64,000 nt of DNA, taken from contig BQMF02000064.1 of the NCBI GenBank assembly GCA_027922465.2, positions 434,001 through 498,000 of the forward strand, given 5' to 3'. Both the position numbers and the translations under genes were made by a program. Source of the stretch: Turritopsis dohrnii. Taxonomy: Eukaryota > Cnidaria > Hydrozoa > Anthoathecata > Oceaniidae. Below the pieces are notes generated by a model that saw only the letters and a program-made list of their open reading frames with translations, searched no databases and was not told the origin of the DNA. Below, one piece after another: positions 49,891 to 63,922 of this stretch (positions are counted from its first letter, which is position 1; the number at the start of each line of letters is the position of its first letter).

Positions 49891-50599
49891 AGTCTAATTT
49901 TGAAAACAATGTATGCAAAACCCGTGTTGAAAATAGGTGACGAAAAATATAATCAAGGTGTGCAAACCCTGTGTCGAAAATTTGAATCACACCTCTGTAA
50001 CACAATAGATCATGGAGAAACGATTTCATACATTTTTTGGTTCAAACTTTATCACATGAATTGACTCAATTGTTTTTTTTGTCAAAGTTATCACATCAGG
50101 GATTTTTCCAAGCACTTTTGGTTACTACCGTTTTTTGTAGAGAAGATTGAGTTTGACAGCCCAGGAAGCTATGCAATTTTAGAGATTTAAATCTCCACAA
50201 ACAGGCCTTGTCATGAGAGGCATGTGAAGAGAGTTGGAAACTAAGATGTTTTTAAATTTCATTGAATAACATGAAAACGAGTCCTACTGGTACCTTTCGT
50301 TTTCATATTCTTTGGTAAGGTGAAGAAATGAATGCGTATAACAAAGGAAATTTCAAAATTACCTTAGCAACGGTGGTCGTTCTCCCTAGCAACAGAATAT
50401 TTGGTAAATAATGGCCTAATTACTCTCTCAAAACATGTTTTTAAACACTACGCATTAAAGAGCTAAAAATATTTAATTGACAATGAATGATTGAGTTTCT
50501 AAACTCAATTCAAGATTGAGTTTTAACTACCGGTAAACAGTAGTTGGAAAGTGCTTGGAAAAATCCCTGCACATGGTGTGAGTGAAGGTGCACTATTAG

Positions 50600-50995
50600 T
50601 TAGGACCCCTCAACCAGAATCCATCAGTAAAATAATTGTGATTTATTACAAAAAATTGTCTTGATAATATATTGTTTTGCTCTCCCATTTAAATTTAACT
50701 GATTGGATGATGACGATCTAGCATAGCAACCACATAGAAACTTTTAATTTTTTATTTGGTGGTGTGGTGAAACTTTATGTTCTACATCTTCGGAGAAGTA
50801 CTGCTTTTCTAGCGATACATTAGCATCAGTGTCAATAATGGTTGTAAAATTAAATTGTGGTATAGTGTGGCATATCAACAAAATGAATATAAGATCATTA
50901 ACATAACAATACCAAAAGATATAGTAATTAATTTTCAGGAAGCATTCGGGAATGAGTACTACAAATGAATGAATGGTTATTACCTCACTCATCTC
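50600..50995. repeat. Partial inverted copy of the 46975-48562 element
   Basis: Begins with GTTAGGACCCCTCAACCAGA and continues with the reverse complement of about 48090-48560: AATTGTGATTTATTACAAA, CTAGCATAGCAACC, CATCTTCGGAGAAGTA, GCATTCGGGAATGAGT, then AATGGTTATTAC. The other half of the element is not recognisable beyond about 50995. Confidence 0.75.
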
Positions 50996-50999
50996 ACTT

Positions 51000-53900
51000 T
51001 TATTTTGAGCCATCCTTTTCAATTCCGCATGCAGGGAATGCATTGATGAACACTTGTCGTGAGTAGTGCACTCTACAAACACTAATCGAACTTGACATAT
51101 GGAATTCTTTGATGAACTTTAGATATGATTGTTTGAAGCTTACAACAGTGGAGTTTCTCCACTTGGGAATCCAAGAAAGCAAAGTCCAAAGTCACTCTTT
51201 GCATTTGGCACAATTTTTATATTATGACTTTATATTTTAGAAACTTTACAAGGAGAATTGCTAACTCATTCTGAAGGGCTACTCTGTAAATCTGAAAGGA
51301 GAAAGAATGATTCTGAAGAACTCAGTTGCTGCCAAAGCAGATTGGGCACGTTATGTGTTGATGTAAAATGGACTTATCAAACTAGTTAAAATGCATTGCT
51401 GGTTGTTCAAGGATACTGCTGTCTTCTGGATGCATAAAAGAATCAAGCAAAACTGCACTCTAAAAGTGAACCAGTCAATTTTTTTAGCGTTGCTACTGGG
51501 TAAGCTAATTTTTTAACTATCTTTGAACATCTCTCCTCAAGCGTGTAATTAACTTAACCAAGGTTCTTTAGGAAATATTTTTATGAAAGTGATATTAATT
51601 TTTACGAAAATTTATATTATGAAATCATGTAAAATCGTTCCAAGTACCTGTTCGCGAAAATAAATCCAGTTGGTTTTTTTTATGTCTTTCATTTTTTGTT
51701 TGTTCATTAGACTAAGAAATTCGAAAAAACTGGTTAAGTCAATATTTTCCGTAAAAAAGTGCTGTATACATCACTAGATTAAATCTAATTTAATCTAAAA
51801 TTATGACATTTTCTTTGTGTTTATTGTTTTGTGAATGCACTGTTTTGTATCCTTCAAGAAACGTTTTTTTGATGTCCATGGATTTAGTCTCCAGTTTTTC
51901 TTGGTTGCTTTAACACAATGGATGGGGTTTAGCAGGGATTGCTGATGCTATTCATCTAGGCCTACAGAACTGCCAAACGTACATTCAACGATTCAACGCT
52001 GTAGGCAAGCCACCGAAAAGGCAACAATGAAGATAGTGAGAGAAAGATGATAGTAATGATAGAGACCAATGAGAATGCCCAGAAAGATTTTGATTTGTTT
52101 GGCAATTTTGAAGATGAAAAAGATTTGTAATTAGTTATAATAAAAAAGTTATAAAAGTTTCATTTCATGAGTAACTTTTACCTGAAAAGTCCATTTTTTT
52201 CACTCATCCTTCTGACTGTAAGAATAAATCCATGCAAATTAATCTATACCAGTTTTTTTCATCACTATTCTAGATGGCATACTCTTTTAGCCCTTTGGAA
52301 ATTTTAATTTTTCATCCCCTTTCAGCCATCGTATTAGTGCACAAGAGAAAGGGATTTTCGAAAATTAAAAGGGTAGCTTGGTTTTACCTGGAATACTAGT
52401 TGCCAACTAGTATTAAATTCACACCTTATGCATATTTCTTTTGTAGTTTCTGGCACTTCTTAGTTAAGCCTTATTTACACTTGCGAATCTTTTTTAAATT
52501 GTGTATTGACATCAGTGTAACTTAGGTCTAAGAGATAACAAAGATAGCGTAGTGGAATTTCAGACAAATAAGTTTAGCTTCATTTCATTTGCATATTGGG
52601 AGTTAGTTTTGAAATGCTGCTACTGTTTTGTGACATTTGTCACAAAGAAATTTGTAATATATAACTGGCTGCTATACTTATATCTCAAGGCTAAACATAC
52701 ATGATATATGGTTAATTGACATTCACATATGTCTGTGCTCGTTGATATCCAAAAAGAGAAGTTTTTTCTTTCAACAGATAAGTTTAAACTGATCGTATAT
52801 ATAGGTGGTAATATATTATAAGGTGGTAATCTATATTTAAACTTAAAATTTTTAAACTAAGTTTTTTTATATCCAAGAAATTAGTCCAATCAATCTTCTG
52901 TATTTTTGGCTTTGCAGTTGCAAACAATTATACCTTTATTGCATGATGACTATCCTCATCATATTGAAAATAAAATAAACAGGACAAATGCACAGCACAT
53001 GACATAACAAAAATATGTGATCATGTAAACATAGAATTTTTACAAAACGAAAAAGAAGGCATTCTAAGACAAGAATGACAACACAGCAAATATTTGAAAA
53101 CTACAACAAATTAATACAACAAAGCTTTTTTGTCTTTCAAATAACCTTAGCAATGTTTTTTACCCAACACACTTAGGTATATTTCTTGGAAAACATTTGT
53201 AGCAACTACATTTCTCGAGATGACTTTCCTAATGATGCATAATTAAACAAAGTGTTTTCGTACACTTTTCTGAACTGAAACTAGCATCAACTATAATTCC
53301 TGTCATTCTTACTGTATCTCACAAACAAACATAAAGAAATCAAGATAATATTTCCATTAATGAAGACAACTGAAATCAGGAAAAGGGGTTACCTGATGAA
53401 ATTGAATTGTACATCAACCTGAATTACTTAACTCATTCTAAGCAAACCAAGAAGTTTATATTAATTTTGTACTTTGGTTTTCTCTAGGTATTCCGAAAGT
53501 AATTGTTCAACAAGATGTCGAGATGGAAATACTAAAATATGTCAGATAATATATGATTGTGGATGTTTTGAGTGACACTATTGTGGAATGATATTACTAT
53601 TTTTGAGAGGTAACTGTGTTGTGTTATCTATATTCATCTGGGTTTTCTCTGTTACTAAAGAGTTTCAGTTTAATTTCATTTTCTTCCTTTGTCTGTTTTT
53701 AATGTCTGTATAATGAATTTTCATTTTGATATGGAATGGTCTTAACTTTAAAATCCCAGGAATTTCATTAAAACTAGGCCTTAACCTAGGATTTTATTTT
53801 TGGAAAAATAGACATCACTACTGTTAGTTTCGAAAGTGTTCTCAATGGAGTCATCCAGATGCCAGATTTAAAGAATAGAAAGAAGGTGAAAGTGTTTGGA

Positions 53901-56900
53901 TGATTGAAGAGAAGACTTGATAACTTTACACCTGTCATCATGTAGTTGAGCTAGTATTTAGAAGTTGGAAATGCATGACACCTTATGGTTCATTAAAATG
54001 TTGTTAGTTAAAATATTTACAAAACTTCCTTTTCTTCTTTTGGTCCTAGTGTCAACCAATGTGATCATTGATTTGTTCTCATGCAAATGATATTTAGTAA
54101 AATACTTTTCTAATACCAAAATATAACATTTTAAACTGTTGGTGTTGTTGGGGACATATTGAAATGTTGCTGGAAAATGTAAAAGCACTTTCCTTGTTTT
54201 GGTAATGGGATATGTGTTGTTTTTTTCCAGACCACATGTTCATCAAACGTTTCTGCTATTTTTTCTCTATTATTTTGTTATTTTTCTGTTATTAACTATT
54301 AATTATAGTAATTGCTTTATTCCATTGGCATATATTATATTTTCCAATGCCAGTATTCTGATTGCACACATTTTATATTTTTAATTGTTGCTCTTTATGA
54401 CTAGCCACACATAAGAACATAACTTTTAAATTTCGTGGATTATTTTAATCTTTAAAGTAATTGGACCTCCATTGAGATTACTTCTCAATTTTTTTGCTGC
54501 ATTTATTTCTGATTTATCCTAATAAGTGGTCCTCACAAGAATTATATTGTATTCTGGTTGTACTGTCATAGAATAGAGTGAAGTGTTGTCAGTGTTTGAT
54601 TCATGAAATAGTGCAGTCTATTGAAATTCTATGAAACTGTAGAAGTGAGTTAAATCACCTTTCCTGCTATTTTTTGCCAATGGTAGGATACTTTTCTTTA
54701 TTTGTTATTAAGTCAGAATAAGCTCGAACACCCACTGCTGTCTCCAGACCTCTTCAATCCCAATCACTATGTAACCCTTGATGCAAGGTGGAGACAATAT
54801 GCTATTAGAAGTATTTGAGCCATTTTAGATACAAGCTTTCATTTATTTTTGTACGTTTGCAAATAATGTGATTTATCTAAGATCAGACAAATAATTCAAA
54901 GAAACCCATTTTCAGAGTATTGTTCTTTTTTTCTTTTCTTTTTCGAAGTCTAACTTTTCTATCTGTAATTCGCTTACATTTCTTTAGTGAATAAGTCAGT
55001 TTATTATTTTTTTTAAAATGCTTGAAAATTAAAGAGATCTACTTCATTTTGAAATTTTACTTGGTATGGTTAAGTTGTTTTGAGATTTATTACGACTTCA
55101 GTTGATCTAGTGTTATTTCGAAAATTGTAGTAGAATTTATGTAAGATGTGTGATATTTTGTTCCAAAATCTCTCTGTTTCTAAAGACTTGACAGTGCACG
55201 TATTGCCAAATATTATATTTTGTGTACTATCATGTTACGTAAACCAACTAAAATTGATAAAAACTATGCCAAGAATATTCGATGTTGCAAATTCTTAAAT
55301 CCTTAGGTAATGTTTATTTTTAGTATTGTATCATTTTGTTGTTATAACAACACCTTTGATCATTCTGTTTCTAATTGAGGTGCATGCCATAACTTCTGAT
55401 TGCCATACCTTCTTCTATGTGTGTATCGATCAAAATGCGTTTTGTGGTTTAAGTAATTAATGTGGCTTCTCTTTTAAAACACATTTTATTGTTTCATATT
55501 ACAGTTATTGCTGTTAGATTTGCTAAGCAACACTTCATTCAGATTATTAAGGGTCGTTATGCTCTAACTAATATCTCATTTCTGTTGTCTATATTGATCT
55601 GTTTGAATATTCCTCACTTTTTTCACTGTGTTTCCAATTTTAATTTTATTCAATATTATTTGCTTTAAAGGAGTTTTATAAGTAACACTATGATTTTTCT
55701 TGTGACAATCATGTATTCGTTGTTTTTGTTAATGATATTTTTCTCTTGTGAACATTCGAGATGTGGATGCTTTAAAGTATGTTTTCATTATGTTAAGTAT
55801 GGGTTAGAGTGAAGAAAAAAACTTTGTTTTCGTTTAAGTACATGAGAATTAAATATATTCTCATATTTAATGGCAGTATTGATCATTTTCATAGAGAAAA
55901 CAAAATCTATGACAGCTTTTGAGGTTTTTTTGTTGATGCTTGTTTTATATTTTAGTGTTTTGTTCATAATAATTTAATTTTTACATAATATGATAATATT
56001 GACACATCATTCTTTTTTGTAAACATTTTTAGGGTTAGTGCCAGAGAGTTCATTATTTTAGTTCTCCTAATCATAGACAATGCCTTGTTGTCATGAACTT
56101 TTTTCTATTGATTGTAAATTATTAATTCCTGTTGATGATAAATGTTTTCTTTCTTTATTTCCTCCTGTCTATTTACCAGGAAAAATAATCAGTGCTTGTC
56201 TATATCATTCCCTTTGTTTCTAAGCATAACATTCTGAAATGATAGTTATTCATTTGTACTTTGTGAATTGACTTACTATCAGTATCTTTTTACCACGAAA
56301 CAGCTTGCTGAGTTTTTCTCCCATACTAACACCAAATTAGTGGCAATTTTGTGGATTGTTTTTATTAGATTTCTGCTATATTAAATATCAGAAAATCTTC
56401 CAATAGAAGTAAATTTATAATTTAAACAGTATTCTATTTCTATCATTATACACTGTTTGTATTATGAAGTATAAAAGCCGTTTTTCGAATGAAAGTAGTG
56501 TTAGCTTTATTATACAGGAAATGGAGATTAAACTTCAAAGTCCTCAATAGACTTCAAAAGAATACCACGGAAATGCATTGAGTTAATGACGTTTTATTTA
56601 TACTACTTGATATTTCATAGTTGGCATTATTTCAGATTGAAGAGGCTTTTCAGTTGACATGTATGGCCTGTCTCTTTTCGTTTATGTTTTGTCATGTGCT
56701 TCATAAGCCTACATATCTGATGTCTTTAAATATCAATTCTTTCTTCTTGTTCATACAAGGCTTTAATCATTTTTAATTGTTAATGGTTTTAGTAGAATAT
56801 TTTAATGGATTTGCAACTCAGATACGAAATTAAGCATTTTACTTTTTTTTTTGTAAAGGAATTTCTATGTCTCTGATTAAGCATATTTAGGTATTGTTAT

Positions 56901-57805
56901 TGTTTTACAGTAGCAATTAGATTTCCTTTGAAATTTTTATAAAAATAATGTTAAGAAAACGACGAACATGTCATGCAGTTTGATTTAAAATGTTTCGTGC
57001 AGGTTTTGTTTCTGTTTCTGTTTCACCTTGTTTTGAACTTTGAAGAAAAATTCTGCGTTTCAAGAAATTTTTTCAACATTTACATCATTTTCAGTATATG
57101 TTTTTTTTCTGAGTTTACTGTTATTTATATCTACTGCATGCAACATCACACTGTTAATTATAATGTTTTTCTTTGCTGTTAATTTGTTATAATTTTTTTT
57201 CCTCTGAAAATTTATTACAGGAAAGTTCCATGACAGTTAACTCAACATCGATGTTATTAACGTTTTTGGTTGTGTTATAATCCTAGTAATTAACAAGTTC
57301 AGTTATAAAAGTAATGTGCACGACATGATCACGTAATATTGCATGTTTGATTTTGAAAGGTAGGCTTGGCTAATTGCTCAAAGGAACGAAAAATGAATTT
57401 GTATAAGGAAACTAGAAAACTTTTATTTTTTACTTTGAAATTTGTATACTTGTTTTCTAATACTTTTTTTTTTTTTGTTAATACAGACCTTTTCTGTTGA
57501 TCTTCTGTAATCCTTTGTCTTATGCTTCTCATATTTTGTCTAATACATCTCCAATAGATCTTATGTTTCTAAGAAGTTTTAAAATGCTTTCAAAGGATGA
57601 AAAGTGGTGTTCTTTCAAAAAATGTCTTCTCTTCTTAAAAACATTCTTAACCATTAATGTGAATTACTTTAATTTATTTAACCTTATTTCAACTTTGACT
57701 TTCAATTTAGATTTTGTTATGTTTGTTATGTAGGAACTTACAATGATGGTTTTATTTTATTTTATTTTTTTTTTACATGCCGATCTGCAATCTTTCATTT
57801 CAGCT
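51000..57805. other. AT-rich region upstream of the last gene, no coding exon recognised
   Basis: Apart from the repeat copy at 52430-52665 no element or exon could be named. Untranslated 5' exons of the gene starting at 57825 could lie here, because a splice acceptor (TTTCATTTCAG) directly precedes its coding exon. A short stretch near 52083-52131 reads KDFDLFGNFEDEKDL, faintly like the acidic motif of eEF1B, but nothing supports it. Confidence 0.4.
52430..52665. repeat. Dispersed repeat, copy B (partner at 2610-2840)
   Basis: Same orientation and block order as copy A: TGCATATTTCTTTTGT, TTAGTTAAGCC, GTCTAAGAGATAA, then GAAATGCTGCTACTGTTTTG. Confidence 0.6.
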
Positions 57806-57832
57806 ATGAACATATATAATCACTATGACTAA
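57806..57832 (+). promoter_or_regulatory. Short upstream ORF overlapping the main start
   Basis: An eight-codon frame (MNIYNHYD) begins three bases after the probable splice acceptor and stops eight bases past the A of the main ATG at 57825, in another frame. If transcripts start or splice here, ribosomes could meet this ATG first. Whether it is used is unknown. Confidence 0.4.
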
Positions 57833-60800
57833 CTCTGGAGATGGTTATTACACTCTTTGCTATGATGATACTTCTGATACCTCCTCTAACAGCAGCTTCA
57901 GTTTTGAAGATAGTATCGACAGAGTTGCTGAAGACATCTCTGTCCAGAAAATTTTTCAACCATCACCTCAAACATTGATAGACAGCAGTTTCAATGACCT
58001 GTTACCTGCTGTAAGACGGAAAAGCTTTTCTGAGTATGTTCCACCTTCCGAAAGATATAAAACGAAATTATTTGAGTATGGTGAAAGACGAAGCCAAAGT
58101 TTTAGTCATTACTCAGAACCCTCTTCAGATGGACTTGAAGAATCCAATGTTGATTTTCTAAATGTAAGCGAGTCATGTGAATCATTTGAGTTTCCAGGTA
58201 TGACCATTGAGATTGACCATGCCACTAATACAATCAACGTGAACACCACTCCTTTATCAAGTTTGTCCGGTTCTAAGGAAGACCTCAATGAAGAAATAAA
58301 TGAAAGTTTAATTGATGGTGGAAGACATCATGATGACTCATCTAGCGGTATTTCTACAAACTCCACTTTCCAATCCAGCTTATCTCTCAATAGTCTGAAT
58401 ATGGAGATTGAAAAATTACAAAATATTATCACCATGGAGACAGAAAAGCACTCCCAATCTTTGAAACGAGCCAAAAGTTGTGATGACGATCTGCTGGACA
58501 ATTTTGACGACAAGTCCAACTCGTATGTTCAGACCACTACTGTGTTGGGACGAAAATCTCCTTTTAGAGATCTCTTCAGAAGGAGTAAAGTGTATGACAA
58601 CATATCTGAATCCCTGTCAGCCAATAAGAAGAAGGATGGAAAGCCAAAGAAATCTCTGGATTTATCTCACCGCTCTAGTTCTCCTTTCATGTTTACATTA
58701 AAGCGCTCAAATTCTCTATCATCAAAGGACAAATATAAACTTAAACGTAATAGTAAGTCACTCACAGATGCTAAGAAAGATCTTTTGAGTAACGCATCCA
58801 GTGATTGCAATGAGAGTACAAAGCTGCAGCAAGCATCACCGTTTGTCCGTACTGTGTTTCAATTTGTAGAATCATCATTTGATGACGATTACCTTGGAAT
58901 AAATGCATTCAATACCCACTATGAGAACTTCATCCCAGTTTTCACCTGTAAGGGTATGAGACACTTGCCAGAAAGCTCAAAAACAAACTCTTTACCTCGA
59001 AGAAAAAGCAAGAGTCTCACACAGTCACCTTTCGTTCGAGTCATTCATCAACATTCATATGAGCCTAACTTGATGTCGACTGGAAGAAGGATACCAGAAC
59101 ACGATGACTTGATTTTGTCAATTATTGCTTACTTAGATCGCATAAGAAAAGCTAAGCAGAAACCACCCATAATGGCTAGACGGCGACCTAGGCAAAAACG
59201 AAATAAATCAGATCCTGCTGCGAGTATATCAAAGTTTCTTCAAGATTTGGAAGTTCCTTCAGAAGAAGACAGTACTGTAAATGAATCACCTGCCTTCTCT
59301 CAAAACACAATCAAAAGATCACCATATCTGCCAATGACTCTTGACCAGCGATTCACATGTTCTGCTGAATACAGTGTTATTGCATCAGCTGAAAAAAGCT
59401 CCTCTGTTAAGACAAGCAACTCTGACCCAATTCTTCATTCTTCATCTTTCAACAATTTAGCAATCGAAAAAAAGGATAAAAATCACTCCCCATTCACGCG
59501 TAAAACAAAGAGTCTTCGAAACCTACTCTCTTCAAAAAAGAAATGGAAAGAAAACACATATAGCAACGAAAGTATTTCTGGTGAATTGCGAAGATTATGC
59601 AACCTTGATAATGAGCTAACTCCACATAGCTCTCGCTTTAGTAAGATATCATCAAGTAGTCACACATCTGGTGGTAGTAGGAATTCAATGACCAGTCGAA
59701 GTTCTGGTACAGACCTTGTGAATTTCATTAAAGAATCTGAAACTGTAAGTAACAGCACATCTCAAAAATATCCTTTGTCAAGAACCGATTGCAAAAGACA
59801 CTCCAGTGATAACTTACTTGCGTTGAAACTTCTTGAAGAGCTAGAAGATTCTGCCAATGGAAAGAAGTTAAATGGGAATTCCTTTACAAATTTAGACACT
59901 CCGCAATATAAAAACAAAAGTTGTTTACAATCTGTATCAAGTTCATGTTCAGGTACAGATGTGGATGTTAATACAGAAAACATTTCTGATTTTACAGACA
60001 GTCCTTTTGATTTGATAACAAACACACAAAGCTCAACTATACACGAACAACATGAGAAAACATCCACGCCAATTCCAAAGATACCAGAAGAAAATGAGAT
60101 TTTGAAGCACTCCAAATCATCTCGAAAACTCTTTAAAAGCAAATCAAAAGGCAAAGTGAAGAGGCCACAGTCTGATGACATTGAGTATTGGACTGGTTCC
60201 TTTGAAGTGGACGAGCTACCTGCCAAAAAAACGACCTCACCTACAGTTCATAAAAAAGGCTTCACCGATCGACTACGTGGTTCATTTCGAAGAAAAAGTA
60301 TTAAAAGCAACAGATGTGATAATGGAGCAAAACATGATGAGTTAGATTCAAAGATGTTACAAAGTCCAACCTTCAGAAAGAAACAGCCAACTGATAGTGT
60401 CAGCAAATCAACAAAAGAAAAAAATGCCATTGAAGACAAAGAAAACAAAACTACAACATTTTCAAGTATTCGTTCCATATTCGAGCCGCTGAAAAGTCCT
60501 TCAGATAGGAGCAAACGGAAAGGAAGTGCCAACAAAAAGAGCTCTCCACAAATTGATACAACATCACATGCATCTAAACAAAAACTTGATGAAACGCAGT
60601 CACCCCCAAAGCATCGCAATGTAGATTTTGAGAGCAAACGAAAGGCTTTCACCCCACCAATAAAAAGATCCCATAATCGTTTTGAGCGTGTTAAACAGAC
60701 TCCTATTTATTTTGATCTTGATGAAAACCCTGAAAAGAAGGATATTCCAGAAAGTTCCACAAATCAGAGTGGAAATGTCAACAGAGACATTAAGACCGAA

Positions 60801-62274
60801 AACGCTGGTGATGACTTGGATAATGACACAAAGAAAGATCTACAAAAAAGTTTCGAGCCAAGTAAACAAGACACACCAGTAAACAACATTGTAAATGATG
60901 TGCAGAATGAAAATTTTCTTTTTCTCAAAGATGAAATGAATATAAACAGTGATTATGTCAATGCCAGTACTGTACAACGTGTTATGCTGATGAAAAAGAT
61001 GCTAGCTGTTGAACAAAGTCCATGTGAGAGTGGCATTGCCAATCAACAATACGAGTCTTGTCCCTTCATTGAAACAATGGAGGTAAATATCTAAAACCTT
61101 TTTATGTCATTTTTAACTTCCAACCTTTTCAAATTTTTTAGATTTGTCTTCTCTCCTCAAATGCAACTCAATAACATTCAAGTGAAATGCATTAGAAAAA
61201 GCACTTGATAATTGCTATTATCAATTTTTAAATTTTCTAACAACACAAGTGTTGTTATGTAATAATAATCATTCATTGACAGCAAATCACTCCAGGTGTG
61301 AAATCAACAGTGCTGTTAATAACAAAAGTACTTGTTACGCATGTAAATTATTGATAACAAGTTATGTGCAAGTTCTTGAATATCTCTTTCTTTGTCATTC
61401 TTTGAGGGTAATAAAATCCTCTAACTGCTTTGAAGTTGAATTATTCTTTATACAGTTAAAATTCTCCTATTGACTTGTGATAAAATAATTTTTTTTTTAA
61501 TTGATAACATCAAGCTGGTGATAACATTAAAAGTTGTGAAATGTCAAGAATTATAAAGTCACATTATGCTTAGCACCATTCAAATAAGCCGCAAAAATTT
61601 AAGTACTTCCCTAGACATGATTATTTCGGTTTAAAGTGGTAAGCAACACAGACTAATATTGAAATAAGTTACCCCAATACAACAGTAAAATCTATGTGTT
61701 ACAATCTGATGTTAATATCGAAATGTTTGTCAACGTTTTCATTTGTTGTTTGATAATGGGTCCATTTTTATATTAATTTTCCTTTACGCATCATTTCTGC
61801 ATTTTTTTAGATAACCATGTTTAAAAACTAGCTTTTAATCACATCTTAATGGCTTGTTATTATATTACATCAATGTTCAAAGACTGATATTAATCCAAAT
61901 TCTTTGAAATGAGATTATCGACACACAGTATACACTTCTAATGTTATGGCGTCTTTTTTTTATTAGTTCTATTGTTTACATAGATTATGTTGATCACTAT
62001 TAATCTATATTCTTTAGTAATTACGTTTTCCAAGCTCTTCTGTTTTCGATTTCTGATCTCATTTCTGTTTTGACTGCAAAAAGTTGATTGAAGATTTATA
62101 TTTAGTGTAAAATGTTCCTGACTATTTAAGTGTTCCTTACATAACCAACTTTGACTTTTTTTTCTTCTTGTAAATAAGTTTCTATTTCATGCAGTTTGAA
62201 AGATATGATTGGAATGCAATTTCAAACTCTACTATAATGAAGGTTTGTGAGTTGGTTTTGGATTTGATTTGATT

Positions 62275-62321
<47 letters not shown>

Positions 62322-63922
62322 TGGTGGATTGATTGTGGATGGATTTCCATAGAAAATTGAAATTCGATTTTGTTGCTTTTTTTAATCGAATTACCAAACA
62401 ACCAATATCAAAATATTTTCCCTGCTTTTGCAACACTATTGTCTTAGGTCAAAATTGAGTGATTCAAGTCATGATGACTTCAAGCATATGTTTGCCCATA
62501 ATATCAAACAATAAGTACCATTGGTTTTAATGTTGTGACTTGCTCATTGTGTATTGAAGATCTACCTTGTGTAAATGTTGTTATTATTTCAAAATCTTTA
62601 GTTAACAGTGTTGATCAAAATCTCGAGTCACTTAATTTAGTTCATTTTCAAAATCCAAAACATCCATTGTTAGTTCTGGTGTTTGTGAATGGTTTTGCTT
62701 TATAGCAGAATCACGTTTGTTGTTATTTTCTTTTCTAGAGTTCCCATGGCAATCTGAAATCAAGTATTGTTGTTGATGTTCCGCCACACTTGCTTCCCCC
62801 GGATGTTGCAGGAAAATCCCCCAAAGCTAGTCCATGTTTACTTCGCAAAAAAACAGGTGGATTGCCATCACCATCACCTTTGAAGAAGCACGACCAACAA
62901 AGATACAGTGAAAATACAAGCCAAGCATCACAGATTGAAACTTCAGATGTTCCATATATGTGTAAATACCTTGTAAAAGCTCCTGGGAAATATAGCGATG
63001 AATCATTTGATATTATCAACAATAACATAACCAATCATGATCACCCTACTGCATTTACGAAGGAAGGTATTACAACGTCAGGTGGCACATTCACAGATGA
63101 TCTAGATATTGATTTCACTGTGGATCCCGAAAATGACATTGACTATTCCCAGATTCCAAGCATCCCTCAACCCCAGTTGTTGCAGTGTTACAGCAATGAC
63201 AATGAAAACCTTGATGAAATAAAAGATGAGCAAAGTCAACCAAAAGTGGATCAAAACTACCATTACAGCTCATACTCATCAATGGCTTCAACTCTATTCA
63301 AAGATCTTTATGGATTTGGTTGTCAACAAGCCTCAACAAGAAGTAGACAGGAAACTGCATCACACTCAACTGTTGACCATGCATCCTTGATTGGAAAATC
63401 CGATCGGTTTTCTGTCATAAAGAATAAGGTATATATATTTTTTTGAAACCTCTTAACTGCTAACTCCCACTCTGTTGCTTTTTTCCACTTTTTATTTTGG
63501 GTCAGGCATATGTGAGGGTGTATGGTCTTATAGGTGGGAGCATTTCAATTTGCAAAATTCAAATCATTTTAAAATTTGCATCGAGACTCACCAGCTTATA
63601 TGGGGGGGTCATCTGGAAACATTGATTTATAGCTTGGGGGTGTAATATTTTCCAAAAAAAGGAACTGGTTTTTTCAATTTCATTGGTTTTGTGAAGTTGT
63701 TATCATCTGTTTGTTTTGTTGTTAACGAACTGTTCTTATGGGATGATAGACTTCAAAAATCATATATTATGATTTATTCAGACTAAAAGTACATGTGTGA
63801 ATGTTGCAATGGTTCCTCCGTTCAATAAAACTGAAAGCCAAGAGACATACGATGAATCTTTACCCGATGTCAAGAATGAAGAAGAACAAAACTCGTTTGG
63901 GACGATCAAACGTCGGAAAACA
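57825..63922 (+). CDS. Large Ser-rich, Lys/Arg-rich, probably disordered protein (5' part; continues beyond window)
   Basis: Three coding exons are visible: 57825-61082 (1086 codons), 62739-63428 (230 codons) and 63782-63922 (47 codons). All have GT-AG sites and phase-0 junctions, and a donor GTAAGT at 63923 shows the gene continues. An in-frame TGA at 57807-57809 supports the ATG at 57825. The protein has no recognisable globular domain. It is rich in Ser, Lys, Arg, Asp and Glu, with recurring SPF motifs followed by basic or aromatic residues (SPFRDLFRRSK, SPFMFTLKRSNS, SPFVRTVFQF, SPFVRVIHQH, SPFTRKTKSLRNLL) and Arg-Lys-Ser sites that look like kinase targets. This fits the N-terminal region of a cytoskeletal or signalling scaffold, but I do not recognise the family. 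Any folded domain would lie in downstream exons. Confidence 0.8.
61100..62738 (+). other. Intron of the last gene
   Basis: AT-rich intron between the first and second visible coding exons, containing a 41-base T run at 62278-62318. The segment CACTTGATAATTGCTA at about 61203 also occurs in the duplicated repeats at 38441 and 40415, but the match is very short. Confidence 0.6.
62278..62318. repeat. 41-base T tract
   Basis: An uninterrupted T run in the intron between exons at 61082 and 62739. The opposite strand gives a spurious poly-Lys frame. Confidence 0.95.

Noticed and set aside
50744..51182. Two overlapping minus-strand frames of 112 and 60 codons
   Set aside because: The first runs through the partial inverted copy of the 46975-48562 element, and neither resembles a known transposase.
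52080..52135. KDFDLFGNFEDEKDL resembling the acidic motif of eEF1B
   Set aside because: Only a dozen residues match and the adjoining frame is full of stops, so a chance acidic stretch is equally likely.
59762..60652. Two minus-strand frames of 154 and 134 codons
   Set aside because: They are antisense shadows of the large Ser-rich exon on the plus strand.
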